DNA from: Marvinbryantia formatexigens
Lineage (GTDB): Bacteria; Bacillota; Clostridia; Oscillospirales; Ruminococcaceae
Direction: 5' to 3'
Assembly: GCA_021771035.1 (NCBI GenBank)
Contig: JAETPU010000006.1
Coordinates: 1-64,000, forward strand
Length of the DNA stretch: 64,000 bases
Below are positions 25,301-33,592 of the stretch, piece after piece (position 1 is the first letter of the stretch; each line of letters starts with the position of its first letter). The translations under genes were made by a program, and so were the position numbers. The notes under the pieces are model-generated. The model was not told where the DNA came from, did not search any database, and was given only the letters and a program-made list of their open reading frames with translations.

Positions 25301-25406
25301 CTTTCAAGATTATGCGAAATTCCCGTCCCCCACAGTTCCGCAGGCAGTATGTCCGGGTGACGGGCGGCAAAACCGCCGTTTCATTGCGCAATAGGAATTA
25401 TCTGCA

Positions 25407-25449
25407 AGGGCCTGTCCAAACCCAAAGGGGTTCGGACAGGCCCTGTTTT
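25407..25449 (+). terminator. Terminator after the GH109-like gene
   Basis: AGGGCCTGTCC...GGACAGGCCCT with an AACCC/GGGTT extension, followed by GTTTTC. It is long enough to stop both this gene and the convergent GNAT gene. Confidence 0.82.
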
Positions 25450-25512
25450 CTGTTTGTAACAGTTTATCTTGCGGCTGTGTACCGTTCTTCTCTGCCAGTT
25501 CCATCAGAGGCC

Positions 25513-26004
25513 CTATTCAGCTGCGGCCCTCAGCGTATCCCCCGCCAGCCGGTACACGGTCCATTCGTCCATGGGGACAGCTCCCATTCTGCGGTAAAAC
25601 CCGATGCTGGGCGTATTCCAGTCAAGGCAGCTCCACTCCATACGCCCATAGCCGCGCTGCACGGCAATACGGGCCAGTTCTTGGAACAACGCTTTGCCAT
25701 ACCCCTTACCCCGCTCCTCGGGCAGCACAAACAGATCCTCTAAATACAGTCCGCCGCGCCCTACAAAGGTTGAAAAGTTTTCAAAAAACAGGGCAAAGCC
25801 CACCTCCCGCTCAGCGTCACACTGAAAAATGACCTCCGCGGTTTTCTTTTCGAACAGCCATTCCCGCAGCAGCTCCGGTGTAGCCACTACATCCTGGGTC
25901 ATTTTCTCATATGCGGCCAGCTTTTGAATAAAGGCAAAAACCAACTCACAGTCCTGGGGCTGGGCTTTGCGAAAATAGATTTTTTTCTCCTGGGATGCTT
26001 GCAT
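25513..26004 (-). CDS. GNAT family N-acetyltransferase
   Basis: This 163-residue acetyltransferase is most like the diamine/spermidine or thialysine N-acetyltransferase branch (RKAQPQDCELVFAFIQKLAAYE start). The acetyl-CoA site is LYLEDLFVLPEERGKGYGKALF, with the R-x-x-G-x-G-x-A motif at about residues 94-101; EWSCLDWNTPSIGFYRRMGA follows. It should transfer an acetyl group from acetyl-CoA to a polyamine or similar small amine in the cytoplasm. The ATG at 26004 has AAGGAG 9 nt upstream. It is the distal neighbour of a YgjV pseudogene on the same strand (28-bp gap). The stop codon is TAG. Confidence 0.92.
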   Translation of the reverse strand: MQASQEKKIYFRKAQPQDCELVFAFIQKLAAYEKMTQDVVATPELLREWLFEKKTAEVIFQCDAEREVGFALFFENFSTFVGRGGLYLEDLFVLPEERGKGYGKALFQELARIAVQRGYGRMEWSCLDWNTPSIGFYRRMGAVPMDEWTVYRLAGDTLRAAAE

Positions 26005-26031
26005 TCATCATTGCTCCTTTTTCTCTTAGTT

Positions 26032-26583
26032 TCAGTGGGCCTGCCGCTTCAGGGCCCGGGTTCTATAATAGGGTATAAAATCAAAGCGTACCATACTGAT
26101 TGCAATCGAAGCCATGGTAAATACCTCATTGAGCACTCCGCCGGTAGAGTGGTACACGGCATTATAAACTAGCCAGCCTATGCTGGAGGGAAGCGTTAAA
26201 ATCCGTACGGTTCTCGGATTTTTCATTCCATAGGCAGCACAGGTTAATAATTTTGCAGCCACTGGAATTAAACTTAGTGGAGAAGACCATGACAATATGC
26301 CGGATAGTACAATAATTCCCGAGAATATAAAGATCCACGGCGTTGTGGAGCGCCCTTTTTCCACACTTTTCGCATAGATATAATTTCTCACACAGCTGAT
26401 CAAGTTCATGACAGCGCCTGTATAGGCGCCCAGCAGCACATACTGCACGGCGAACACCAACTCATTGAGCAGCTTGAGCAGGACAATGCTCTTGTGCCGG
26501 TTGCTCTGGAAGGCGGCAACGCCGAAGCCTAGACCAATGAGTCCCAGTCCCTAAATAAAAACCGGCAAAATCCACTGCGGCAT
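26032..26583 (-). pseudogene. YgjV-family membrane protein, amber-interrupted
   Basis: From ATG 26583 (GGGGGAG five nt upstream) the frame runs through the family's first helix, but codon 11 is TAG (26551-26553). The continuation is uninterrupted: GLGLIGLGFGVAAFQSNRHK, then YVLLGAYTGAVMNLISC and three more helices. This matches the YgjV (PF10688) inner-membrane family, about 183 codons in all. Without readthrough, translation would have to restart at TTG 26460, which lacks a ribosome site, and would lose the first helix. A CAG to TAG change would explain it. It is either a recently inactivated gene or a site of amber suppression. Confidence 0.75.
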
Positions 26584-26613
26584 TCCGTCTCCCCCATCCC
26601 TCTTAGACTATCA

Positions 26614-26647
26614 CAAAAAGGGACGGAGCCTAACGGCCCCATCCCTT
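26614..26647 (-). terminator. Terminator after the GT2 gene
   Basis: On the minus strand AAGGGATGGGGCC-GTTA-GGCTCCGTCCCTT is a 13-bp stem with two wobble pairs, followed by TTT. It lies 17 nt after the glycosyltransferase stop. Confidence 0.85.
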
Positions 26648-26663
26648 ATGATATCTCAACTAG

Positions 26664-27935
26664 CTATCGCACCTGATCCAACGATTTGACTACCGAGTGG
26701 GAAATTGGCTTCCACTCCACCTTTTGTACCAGTGCCACAATACAGATGGGAATATAGGTAAAGATAAACACTGGGAACAGGAACAAATACCGAATCTTCT
26801 CACTGGTTTTTGCAGAAATGGCCTTCCACTCTGTCAACAAAGTGAGCCCACCCATCAAAATTAACAGCAGGTAGAAGTTTAAAAGTGTAAACAGGAGCGA
26901 TTGTCCCGCCAGGCGCAGAATGCGCAGGGCAAAGAAGAACGGCTCACTGAAGGCAATCACCAGGAAAAAGGCGTTGACAATCACGCAGAACAGCGTCACC
27001 AGTGTAGCGGGGGCAATGGTCATGAGCATATCATAACAGGGCATCGCCGTACGGTTTCGGAATATTCCCCGCACCAGAGAAGGCCCATAGTGCCGCGTCA
27101 CCTGATAAAATCCTTTAGACCAGCGCAGACGCTGATTCCAGGACTGCTTAAAGGTGGTGGGCTGCTCGTCATATACCTTTGCGTTCTCACAATATCCAAT
27201 GAGTTCGCCCTTAATAGCACAGTCCACAGAGAATTCAATATCCTCGGTGAGAAGGTGATAGTCCCAGCCCTGCTTCTTCTCAATAATCTGAGCCGCAACC
27301 ATAAATCCGGTTCCGGAAACTGCGCAGTTGGTGCGCAGGTGCATTCTGGGATTATTCAGGTACCGGGCCTCCCGCAAAAACCACAGGGAATATCCTGCAG
27401 TAATCCAGTTGGTACCATAGTTTTTAGAATTCCGGTAAGAGGTTGCCACCCGGTATCCCTGATCATAAAGCTTATTCATCTCGCTGACAAAGTTCTCGTC
27501 AATCAGGTTGTCGGCGTCAAAGACAAAGAACGCCTCATAGCCGGCCTCCTGGTGATCGGACAAAATCTTTTTAAACAGGAAATCCAGCGCATATCCCTTG
27601 CCGACCTGTACCTTGTTTTCCCGCTCATATACGATGGCGCCGGCATCCCGGGCAACCTGAGCGGTATTATCCGTACAGTTGTCCGCCACTACAAACACAT
27701 CCAGCAAATCCGATGGATACTTTTGATCCTGCAGGTTTTCAATCAGCTGGGCAATTACGCTGCTCTCGTTTCGGGCTGCGATAATCGCGGCATATTTGTG
27801 GAGTTTCTTTGCCGGAACATCCTTATGGCGCTTACGGGTAAAGAACCCGACGCCCACATAAATAAACTGATAAAAGTAGGCAACTGTCAAAATCCAGAAT
27901 ATGACAGTGTTGAAATTTCGTATAAATTGCAGCAT
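26664..27935 (-). CDS. Family 2 glycosyltransferase, processive type
   Basis: This 423-residue inner-membrane enzyme has one N-terminal helix and three to four C-terminal helices, flanking a GT-A domain. It carries the signatures of processive GT2 enzymes (cellulose/hyaluronan/poly-GlcNAc synthase group): DNCTDNT (about residue 85), DADN (about 139), TEDIEF (about 226) and QRLRW, the Q-x-x-R-W motif (about 265). It likely polymerises and exports an extracellular polysaccharide using a nucleotide sugar. No companion synthesis genes sit beside it. GGGGAGGA precedes the ATG and the terminator at 26614 follows, so it is monocistronic. Confidence 0.92.
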   Translation of the reverse strand: MLQFIRNFNTVIFWILTVAYFYQFIYVGVGFFTRKRHKDVPAKKLHKYAAIIAARNESSVIAQLIENLQDQKYPSDLLDVFVVADNCTDNTAQVARDAGAIVYERENKVQVGKGYALDFLFKKILSDHQEAGYEAFFVFDADNLIDENFVSEMNKLYDQGYRVATSYRNSKNYGTNWITAGYSLWFLREARYLNNPRMHLRTNCAVSGTGFMVAAQIIEKKQGWDYHLLTEDIEFSVDCAIKGELIGYCENAKVYDEQPTTFKQSWNQRLRWSKGFYQVTRHYGPSLVRGIFRNRTAMPCYDMLMTIAPATLVTLFCVIVNAFFLVIAFSEPFFFALRILRLAGQSLLFTLLNFYLLLILMGGLTLLTEWKAISAKTSEKIRYLFLFPVFIFTYIPICIVALVQKVEWKPISHSVVKSLDQVR

Positions 27936-28016
27936 ACCATTCCTCCCCGTTTGTTCAGTAACAACGGTTAGTACAACGAAAGCCCCGCAAGGCGAGACTT
28001 ATTCCCATCATCTTTG

Positions 28017-28044
28017 ACTATATCACACTTTTTTCCAAAAACAA
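28017..28044 (-). promoter_or_regulatory. Possible GT2 promoter
   Basis: Minus strand TTGTTT (28039-28044), 16-bp spacer, TATAGT (28017-28022), about 80 nt before the ATG. Confidence 0.4.
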
Positions 28045-28628
28045 GCTTCCTAGAAAAAGTTAATAAAACTTTAAGTGTTTTTCGCCGAATTTCACAATTT
28101 GTCCCGTTTTTTCCAAGAAAATCTCACGCTTTTCCGGGCGGAGGCGGCGGCTGACATTCCAGGTTTTTCCTATCTGCAGAACGCCGTTTATTCCGTTTCG
28201 ATAACAAAAAATCAGGTCTTTCGTGTCACGCTCCCGGTCCTTTTCCCCTCAGTCCAGCGGCAGGCCCCCAGGAAATCCATATCGCGCAACGAGAATATTT
28301 ATGCGCCGAACCGTCCCTTGAGAACCTGCGGGCTTTAATTTTTTACTCTCTGTGCGCAGGGGACGCTGCTCTCCTGTCCAGGCAGCTGCATCCCGCCAGC
28401 ATCCTATTCGGCCGCTCAGCGGGCAACCTTCCTCCCTTTCCATCCTAAGCCGGACACGAAATGGGGACATCCGCATTTCACTCCAGAAGGTTCGCCCGCC
28501 ATAAAGCCCGGTTCCGCCGGCCTTCCGGTTTGCTCTGCAGCTCAGTCTCCCTTTCTTCAGAGCTGTATCCGCGCCAAAAGGCGCCGCACCTGGTTCTCTT
28601 CCCAGGGCAGCGCCTCTTAGTTTCCCAT
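28045..28628. other. Intergenic, no gene recognised
   Basis: This lies between the end of the telA-like gene and the GT2 promoter, both on the minus strand. No domain, hairpin with a T-run, or ribosome-linked frame is convincing. Confidence 0.45.
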
Positions 28629-29801
28629 TTATTTGCGGATATCCAAAAGTTTTGTTTTGAGTTCGTTTTCCAGCCGTCCCAGCTCCGCCTCGGCATCGCG
28701 GCGCTTTTGACGCCCCTCCTCCTGAATGCGGATCACCTCATCCAGGGTAGAAATCAGGGATTCATTGGTGGTGCGCAGGGTTTCAATATCCACAATCCCC
28801 CGCTCAGATTCCTTGGCGGTTTCAATCGTCGCCATTTTCAGCGTCTCTGCATTTTTACGCAGCAGCTGGTTGGTCATATCTGTCACCTGGCGCTGTGCGG
28901 CGGCAGCCCGCTGGGAGTCCTGAATTCCCAATGCCAGCACCATCTGGCTCTTCCACAGGGGGATGGTATTCACCAGGGTGGACTGGATTTTCTCAGACAT
29001 CAGGGTGTTATTGCCCTGCACCAAGCGAATCTGGGGCGCCATCTGGATGGAGATCATCCTGGTCAGTTCCAAATCGTGGAGCTTTTTCTCAAAGCGATCA
29101 CACAAATTGGCAAGATCGTTGGCAGCCTGGGCGTCTTCCGGCAGGCCAGTCTGGTGGGCTCTCTCCTGCAAAAGGGGCAGCTGCTGCTCCCGCACCTGAT
29201 TGAGCTTTTTCTTTCCTGCCAGGATGTACATGGACAGCTCCTTGAAATACACCTTGTTGAGCTCATACATCTTGTCCAGCAGGGCAATATCCTTGAGCAG
29301 CTGAACCTGGTGGGCCTCCAGGCCCTCACAGATTTTATCCACATTGTTTTCGACCTTATCATATTTGGTCATCAGGCCGGAAAACCGGTTTTTCTTAAAC
29401 AGGCCCAGAAACCCCTTGTTTTCCTTTTCCGCATCAAAATCCTTGAGCTGGTTCACCACGCCGGTGAGCATCTCGCCCACCTCGCCCAAATCCTTGGTGC
29501 GCACATTCGACAACGCGGATTCCGAAAAATCGGCAATCTTTTTCTGGGCTCCCGCACCATACAGCAGAATGGTATTGGAATCCTTGAGTTCAATTTTCTG
29601 GGCAAAGTCTGCCACCATCTTTTTTTCCTGATCCGTGAGCATACTCTCATCCAGCACCGGTTTTTCCTGCGCTTTCTCCACGGAAAGCTCCATTTTAGGC
29701 GCCGCAGGCTGGGCCGCCGCTGTCTCAAAGGGATCCAAGGTTAAGGTGGGCTCCATTTCCAGTACCGGCTCCACGGCAGGATTGGTGTTTTCCGGGGTCA
29801 T
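28629..29801 (-). CDS. TelA family (toxic anion resistance) protein
   Basis: This 390-residue protein is mostly long amphipathic helices, matching the TelA/KlaA family (PF05816): an acidic, Pro-rich start, then GFLGLFKKNRF near residue 130 and the conserved MISIQMAPQIRLVQGNN near residue 260. TelA proteins are linked to tellurite and to resistance against cell-wall drugs and bacteriocins. The mechanism is unclear but the proteins seem to act at the cytoplasmic face of the envelope. It lies 30 bp after an XpaC-like gene on the same strand, the usual partnership in Firmicutes. GGAGG stands 8 nt before the ATG. Confidence 0.92.
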   Translation of the reverse strand: MTPENTNPAVEPVLEMEPTLTLDPFETAAAQPAAPKMELSVEKAQEKPVLDESMLTDQEKKMVADFAQKIELKDSNTILLYGAGAQKKIADFSESALSNVRTKDLGEVGEMLTGVVNQLKDFDAEKENKGFLGLFKKNRFSGLMTKYDKVENNVDKICEGLEAHQVQLLKDIALLDKMYELNKVYFKELSMYILAGKKKLNQVREQQLPLLQERAHQTGLPEDAQAANDLANLCDRFEKKLHDLELTRMISIQMAPQIRLVQGNNTLMSEKIQSTLVNTIPLWKSQMVLALGIQDSQRAAAAQRQVTDMTNQLLRKNAETLKMATIETAKESERGIVDIETLRTTNESLISTLDEVIRIQEEGRQKRRDAEAELGRLENELKTKLLDIRK

Positions 29802-29831
29802 ATGCAGTTCCTCCTCGTCAACTCATTCTAT

Positions 29832-31118
29832 TTATTGGGCGTTCAAATCTTCCTGGCTGCTCAGCCCGCCGCCGGTCAGGCCCTCCTGGGCCAGCATGGC
29901 GTTGAGCACCGAAATGTCCGAGGAGATATCCATAGCATCATCCTGGAACAAGCCGTCCAGCAGCTTTTCAAAGGCTTGTATGATCACATCCAGCGTCTGC
30001 TCAATTTCCCTGCGGGCAGCCTGGATATTCTCTCCCTGGACCGGCTGAGCCTCGAATTCGCTGTAGGCATCCAGCAGCTTTAAGGTCATGGGGAGATAAT
30101 AGCTCATAAACTTGCGGATCTCCGGCAGCTGCGCCGGATGTTTTTCCACATATTCGAAGATATTTTTTGTCACATTCTGAAGCCTGTCGATTTTTTGTGA
30201 GGGCTCCTGCGCCAGGATCCGGCTGTTTGCCGTCTGAATCTTTACAATATAAGCCCGGCCGTCCTCCAAGGTTCTCTCCAATTCAGAGGGGGGATTTTTC
30301 TGGCGCTCCTTCTGGCGGCGGCGCTCCTCCTCCATCTTCTGCCTCGCCTGCAGGTACTCCTGGTAAACCTCCTGATCCGCGAACAGACAGGTGTTTTCAG
30401 AATCCAGAAATACTCCGGGCATCCAGCCGCTGCGGATAATTTTCCTGAGATCCCGCACTACCTTTGCCTGAGAGCATCCCAGTTCCTTGGCCATATCCTG
30501 GACCTCTCGGAATTTTCTTCCCGCCATCAGCTTTTCATACCGGCGGTACCGCGAATGCTTTGCCAGCATGGCAATTCCGCTTACCAGCATCACCAGGCCA
30601 AGCGCAAGCAAAAAGTAAAAGACAGCACTTACAAACTGCACCGCCAGCGGCATTCCGGAAGAAATTAAGGAGGCGGTTCCCATGATCACCGATAAAAACA
30701 GGAAAACTACAGTGAGCAGCCCGCCGAAAATTGTCAGCAACAACCCGGAGACGCTCACAGACGGCATCTTGGAACCGGGCGTCCTGGCAGCGCGGTACTT
30801 AGGCTGATAGGCCGGGCCCGCCTGCGCCCCCATGTTAGGATTCTGGCCCTGGCTTCTGTTCTGGCTTTGATTGACATTGCTGTTGCTGTTACTATTAATA
30901 TTGATATTGCTGTACTGCGAGGCCTGTTCCTTCACACGTTCGGCAGCCTGGCGGGCTTCCCGGCCCACCTCCTGGCCAAAATCCCGGACCTCGCTTCCAA
31001 AATTCTGCGCCATCTGCTTGAGCTGCTGGCAGTCCCTGCTGGACAGCACGTCCCGAACCGTGCGCTCAATGGTTCTGCCCATGCGGGCAAACTCATCTCT
31101 GGTGTCCATATTATCCAT
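29832..31118 (-). CDS. XpaC-like (5-bromo-4-chloroindolyl phosphate hydrolysis) protein
   Basis: This 428-residue protein has a helical N-terminus (residues 1-65) and an Asn/Ser/Gln-rich linker (about 66-100, with alternating N/S). Two membrane helices follow (about 120-175: SGLLLTIFGGLLTVVFLFL and VSAVFYFLLALGLVMLVSG), then a cytoplasmic helical domain from about 185 onward. The C-terminal part matches the XpaC family (PF10112), despite the family name not a proven phosphatase. It is the first gene of a two-gene unit with TelA. The consensus promoter at 31529-31557 lies 400 nt upstream. Low-complexity Asn codons are AAT/AAC rich. The start has GGGAG 6 nt upstream. Confidence 0.87.
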   Translation of the reverse strand: MDNMDTRDEFARMGRTIERTVRDVLSSRDCQQLKQMAQNFGSEVRDFGQEVGREARQAAERVKEQASQYSNININSNSNSNVNQSQNRSQGQNPNMGAQAGPAYQPKYRAARTPGSKMPSVSVSGLLLTIFGGLLTVVFLFLSVIMGTASLISSGMPLAVQFVSAVFYFLLALGLVMLVSGIAMLAKHSRYRRYEKLMAGRKFREVQDMAKELGCSQAKVVRDLRKIIRSGWMPGVFLDSENTCLFADQEVYQEYLQARQKMEEERRRQKERQKNPPSELERTLEDGRAYIVKIQTANSRILAQEPSQKIDRLQNVTKNIFEYVEKHPAQLPEIRKFMSYYLPMTLKLLDAYSEFEAQPVQGENIQAARREIEQTLDVIIQAFEKLLDGLFQDDAMDISSDISVLNAMLAQEGLTGGGLSSQEDLNAQ

Positions 31119-31335
31119 GGCTTACTCCCATTCTGCCGCCCTGTGCGGCCGCCTTTCCCCCGTCAGAGGGATTCTACCCGTTCGGCACTGCCGAATGAAA
31201 TTGTTCCCGTTGGAGTATAAGGAGATACTCTCCAAAACCCCAGGAACCCCAATACACAATCAATAATACCGCGATGTTCCAACAGCGCCTGTCCTCCGGC
31301 ATTCGCCTGGAGACGCCCTGATGCATCACCTGCGC

Positions 31336-31536
31336 TATTTTATCATAAATAGAAAACCGCTTGGACTTTCTACAGATGATTAAAAACTCAACCGCAAAAC
31401 CGCCTCTTGCCGGTTTTGTTTTGTCAGCGTTTATTCTATCATAATCGGAAAGTCGTTCAGACTTTCTACACGCGATAAAAGAAACGCACCGTAACCATGG
31501 TCCTTCCGGTTTTGTTTTGTCTGCGTTTATTATATC
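31336..31536 (-). repeat. 96-bp tandem duplication in the xpaC-telA leader
   Basis: The string CCGGTTTTGTTTTGTC at 31410 recurs at 31506, and ACTTTCTACA at 31365 recurs at 31461; TTTTATCATAA-type ends recur at 31336 and 31432. All offsets are exactly 96 bp. Each unit starts (minus strand) with a -10-like hexamer: TATAAT, TAGAAT, TAAAAT. Confidence 0.8.
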
Positions 31537-31557
31537 CTATCCCCCCAAAAAGTACAA
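31529..31557 (-). promoter_or_regulatory. Promoter of the xpaC-telA operon
   Basis: Minus strand TTGTAC (31552-31557), 17-bp spacer, TATAAT (31529-31534). It is the only one of the three -10-like copies in the tandem repeat with a matching -35. Confidence 0.65.
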
Positions 31558-31740
31558 GGCGCTTTTGAACGCTTTGAAGCCGCTTTTGGAGGGATTTCTT
31601 CCTCCCGGATAAGAGGAATCCTCCGCACTCCGGCACAGTCTCCCAGACTGCGCGGCGCCTCTTCGCACGCCGGTACCCCTGACTCATCCCTCCGAAAACC
31701 TGCTTGTGCGCCCCTGCGAATATCATTCTTCAGCAAGATC

Positions 31741-31776
31741 GAAAACCGGAGGAGCCGCTGCCCCTCCGGTTTTTTC
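31741..31776. terminator. Terminator downstream of sigG
   Basis: AAAACCGGAGG / CCTCCGGTTTT with T-runs on both strands, 160 nt after the sigG stop. The stretch between holds no gene. Confidence 0.75.
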
Positions 31777-31934
31777 GCCTGCAGGTTCCATGGATGCATA
31801 GACGTGCCTGAGCTAAAGATGTCCGTCCCCGCAAAATATCCCTGAAAAAGGACTCACCCATCCACCCGTAACCATCTTTTCCGGCCCTTTGAAAGCCCAG
31901 GTTCAGGACCCGTCCCCTCTGTCCTCTGTTTTCC

Positions 31935-32705
31935 TCAGATTTGCTTTTTGATGCGCTCCAGCGCACCCTTTTCCAGCCGGGAGACCTGTGCCTGGGATAT
32001 GCCAATTTCCTGGGCCACCTCCATCTGGGTTTTTCCGGTAAAGAACCGCAAAGAGAGAATGCGCTTTTCCCTCTCCCCCAGTCCCGCAATGGCCTCTTTA
32101 ATGGAAATCTCCTCCAACCAGTCCACATCGTCACTGTGATCGCCCACCTGATCCATTACATAGATGGTATCGCCGGAATCCGAATACACCGGCTCATACA
32201 GGGAAACCGGATCCACAATGGATTCCAGCGCCAATACCACATCCTCCTTGGGCAGCCCCAATTCCTTGGCTATTTGCTCTACGGTAGGCTCCCGGGAAAA
32301 TTCCCCCTGCAGCCGCTCCTTGGCAAGCATGGCCCGGTAGGCGATATCCCGCATGGAACGGCTGACGCGGATCGGATTGTTGTCCCGCAGATACCGCCGG
32401 ATTTCTCCGATGATCATCGGGACCGCATAGGTGGAAAATCGTACGTTCAGCGTGGTATCGAAATGATCGATGGCCTTCATCAGACCAATCGTCCCGACCT
32501 GAAAGAGATCGTCCAAATTTTCTCCCCGGTTGAGGAATTTCTGAACCACTGAGAGCACAAGCCGCAGATTGCCGCTGATGAGCTCTTCCCGGGCCTGCAT
32601 ATCCCCTTCCTTCATCTTTAAAAGGAGCTCCATCTTTTCCTTTTCCTTGAGTACCTTGAGCTTTGAGGTGTTTACCCCGCAGATCTCAACCTTATTTTGA
32701 TACAA
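31935..32705 (-). CDS. sigG: Sporulation sigma factor G
   Basis: This 256-residue sigma-70 factor is recognised as SigG by its diagnostic start YQNKVEICGVNTSKLKVL. Region 2 is DDLFQVGTIGLMKAIDHFD with FSTYAVPMIIGEIRRYLRDN and region 4 is GKTQMEVAQEIGISQAQVSRLEKGAL. It drives late forespore gene expression during endospore formation. The TTG at 32705 is taken as start, because the family begins exactly there and AAGGGA lies 9 nt upstream; the longer frame to 32771 adds residues absent from SigG. The usual spoIIGA-sigE genes are not upstream; instead there is an 887-bp region with repeats. It lies near no other spore gene, though ytfJ occurs at 46969. Confidence 0.93.
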   Translation of the reverse strand: MYQNKVEICGVNTSKLKVLKEKEKMELLLKMKEGDMQAREELISGNLRLVLSVVQKFLNRGENLDDLFQVGTIGLMKAIDHFDTTLNVRFSTYAVPMIIGEIRRYLRDNNPIRVSRSMRDIAYRAMLAKERLQGEFSREPTVEQIAKELGLPKEDVVLALESIVDPVSLYEPVYSDSGDTIYVMDQVGDHSDDVDWLEEISIKEAIAGLGEREKRILSLRFFTGKTQMEVAQEIGISQAQVSRLEKGALERIKKQI

Positions 32706-32966
32706 AGTTCCACATCCCTTACCCAATCGGTTCCGGAAAATCCCGTCCGATGAGAAGTATGGGGAAACCATGTGTCATTCAATCACTGAAAAATTTGCCA
32801 ATTTCTTCTATGCTGTCAGTTGCGTATTTTCTATAAAGCACCATTCGGCATAATACGAGAGCGGTATCCTGTTAGGACAAACACCCATCCCTTCTCTGAG
32901 AACCCCCTGAAGTAAGGAAACTGAAAGAAAAACCTGCGTTTTGCTCTCTCAATCGACAAAGCTAAA

Positions 32967-32994
32967 AAGCCGAGAAAGTAAACTTTCTCGGCTT
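32967..32994. repeat. AAGCCGAGAAAGT hairpin
   Basis: A perfect 13-bp stem AAGCCGAGAAAGT-AA-ACTTTCTCGGCTT. The core GAGAAAGTAAACTTTCTC is identical to 20623-20640. Confidence 0.75.
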
Positions 32995-33104
32995 AAAAAC
33001 TGATGCACATCCCTTTCTCCGGCTGCTGCAGAGGCTGACTGAGCTGATTCCGCCGGGGTGCATACGGGATTGCCTGTATCCGTAAAATCCTGAAACAGCC
33101 AGCC

Positions 33105-33134
33105 GCATCCCGGCGTCCCTCAAAAATTTTGAGG
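33105..33134 (+). repeat. Family 2 motif plus hairpin
   Basis: GCATCCCGGCGTCCCT is followed at once by CCTCAAAA/TTTTGAGG. The same order (motif, then a hairpin) occurs at 20024-20066. Confidence 0.6.
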
Positions 33135-33514
33135 AAATCCCTAAACTTCCATAGCTGGTTCAACTTGCGTCTGTCCGGTTACCGCCGTAATAACGGCCTA
33201 TCCGCTCAAGGCTCCCAATTTACACGCCCTGAAGCGGGGTCCACTCCGTGCCGCGCTCGGCCCGGCGCTTCCCCGTCCTAGCGTGCTCCCGAGGCGCCAG
33301 TTCCCGATCCCGGCGCTCAACCCATGCCGCCATGCTCATGCCCTGCGTAAACATGGGGCACAGGAACCCGGCGGGTTCCACCGCAATCTCCGGTATGAAA
33401 TAAAGGCGAGGCCGGCATTCTTTTGGAGCCCTGGGACAGGCTAAAACTTGCGCAGCATCCATTGGGTTTCAGATTCGCTTTACCGTCATTGCGCACGTTG
33501 CCGCCGGTAGTAAC

Positions 33515-33548
33515 AACGGAGAATTGAAACTCGGTTCAATTCTCCGTT
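33515..33548. repeat. Family 2 hairpin
   Basis: A perfect 14-bp stem AACGGAGAATTGAA / TTCAATTCTCCGTT, closely related to the hairpin at 19958-19983 but with a longer, still perfectly paired stem. Confidence 0.7.
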
Positions 33549-33592
33549 GCAGCTTCAATATGGCGGTCTGCCGGGCAGAAGGGAAGTCCCTT

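Larger units (their letters stand above)
32706..33592. other. Noncoding region with family 2 hairpins
   Basis: This is the upstream region of sigG, with three hairpins and a 16-nt GCATCCCGGCGTCCCT (33105-33120) identical to 20024-20039. An 80-codon minus-strand frame (33220-33462) lacks a ribosome site and a domain. Confidence 0.65.

Noticed and set aside
19616-26553. Genome-wide reassignment of TAG
   Set aside because: Many confident genes in the window (for example ytfJ, mtnN, GNAT, GT2, heparinase-like and MFS) stop at TAG with no homologous continuation.
33220-33462. 80-codon minus-strand frame upstream of the ABC pair
   Set aside because: No ribosome site, no hydrophobic or domain pattern, and it lies in a repeat-bearing noncoding region.
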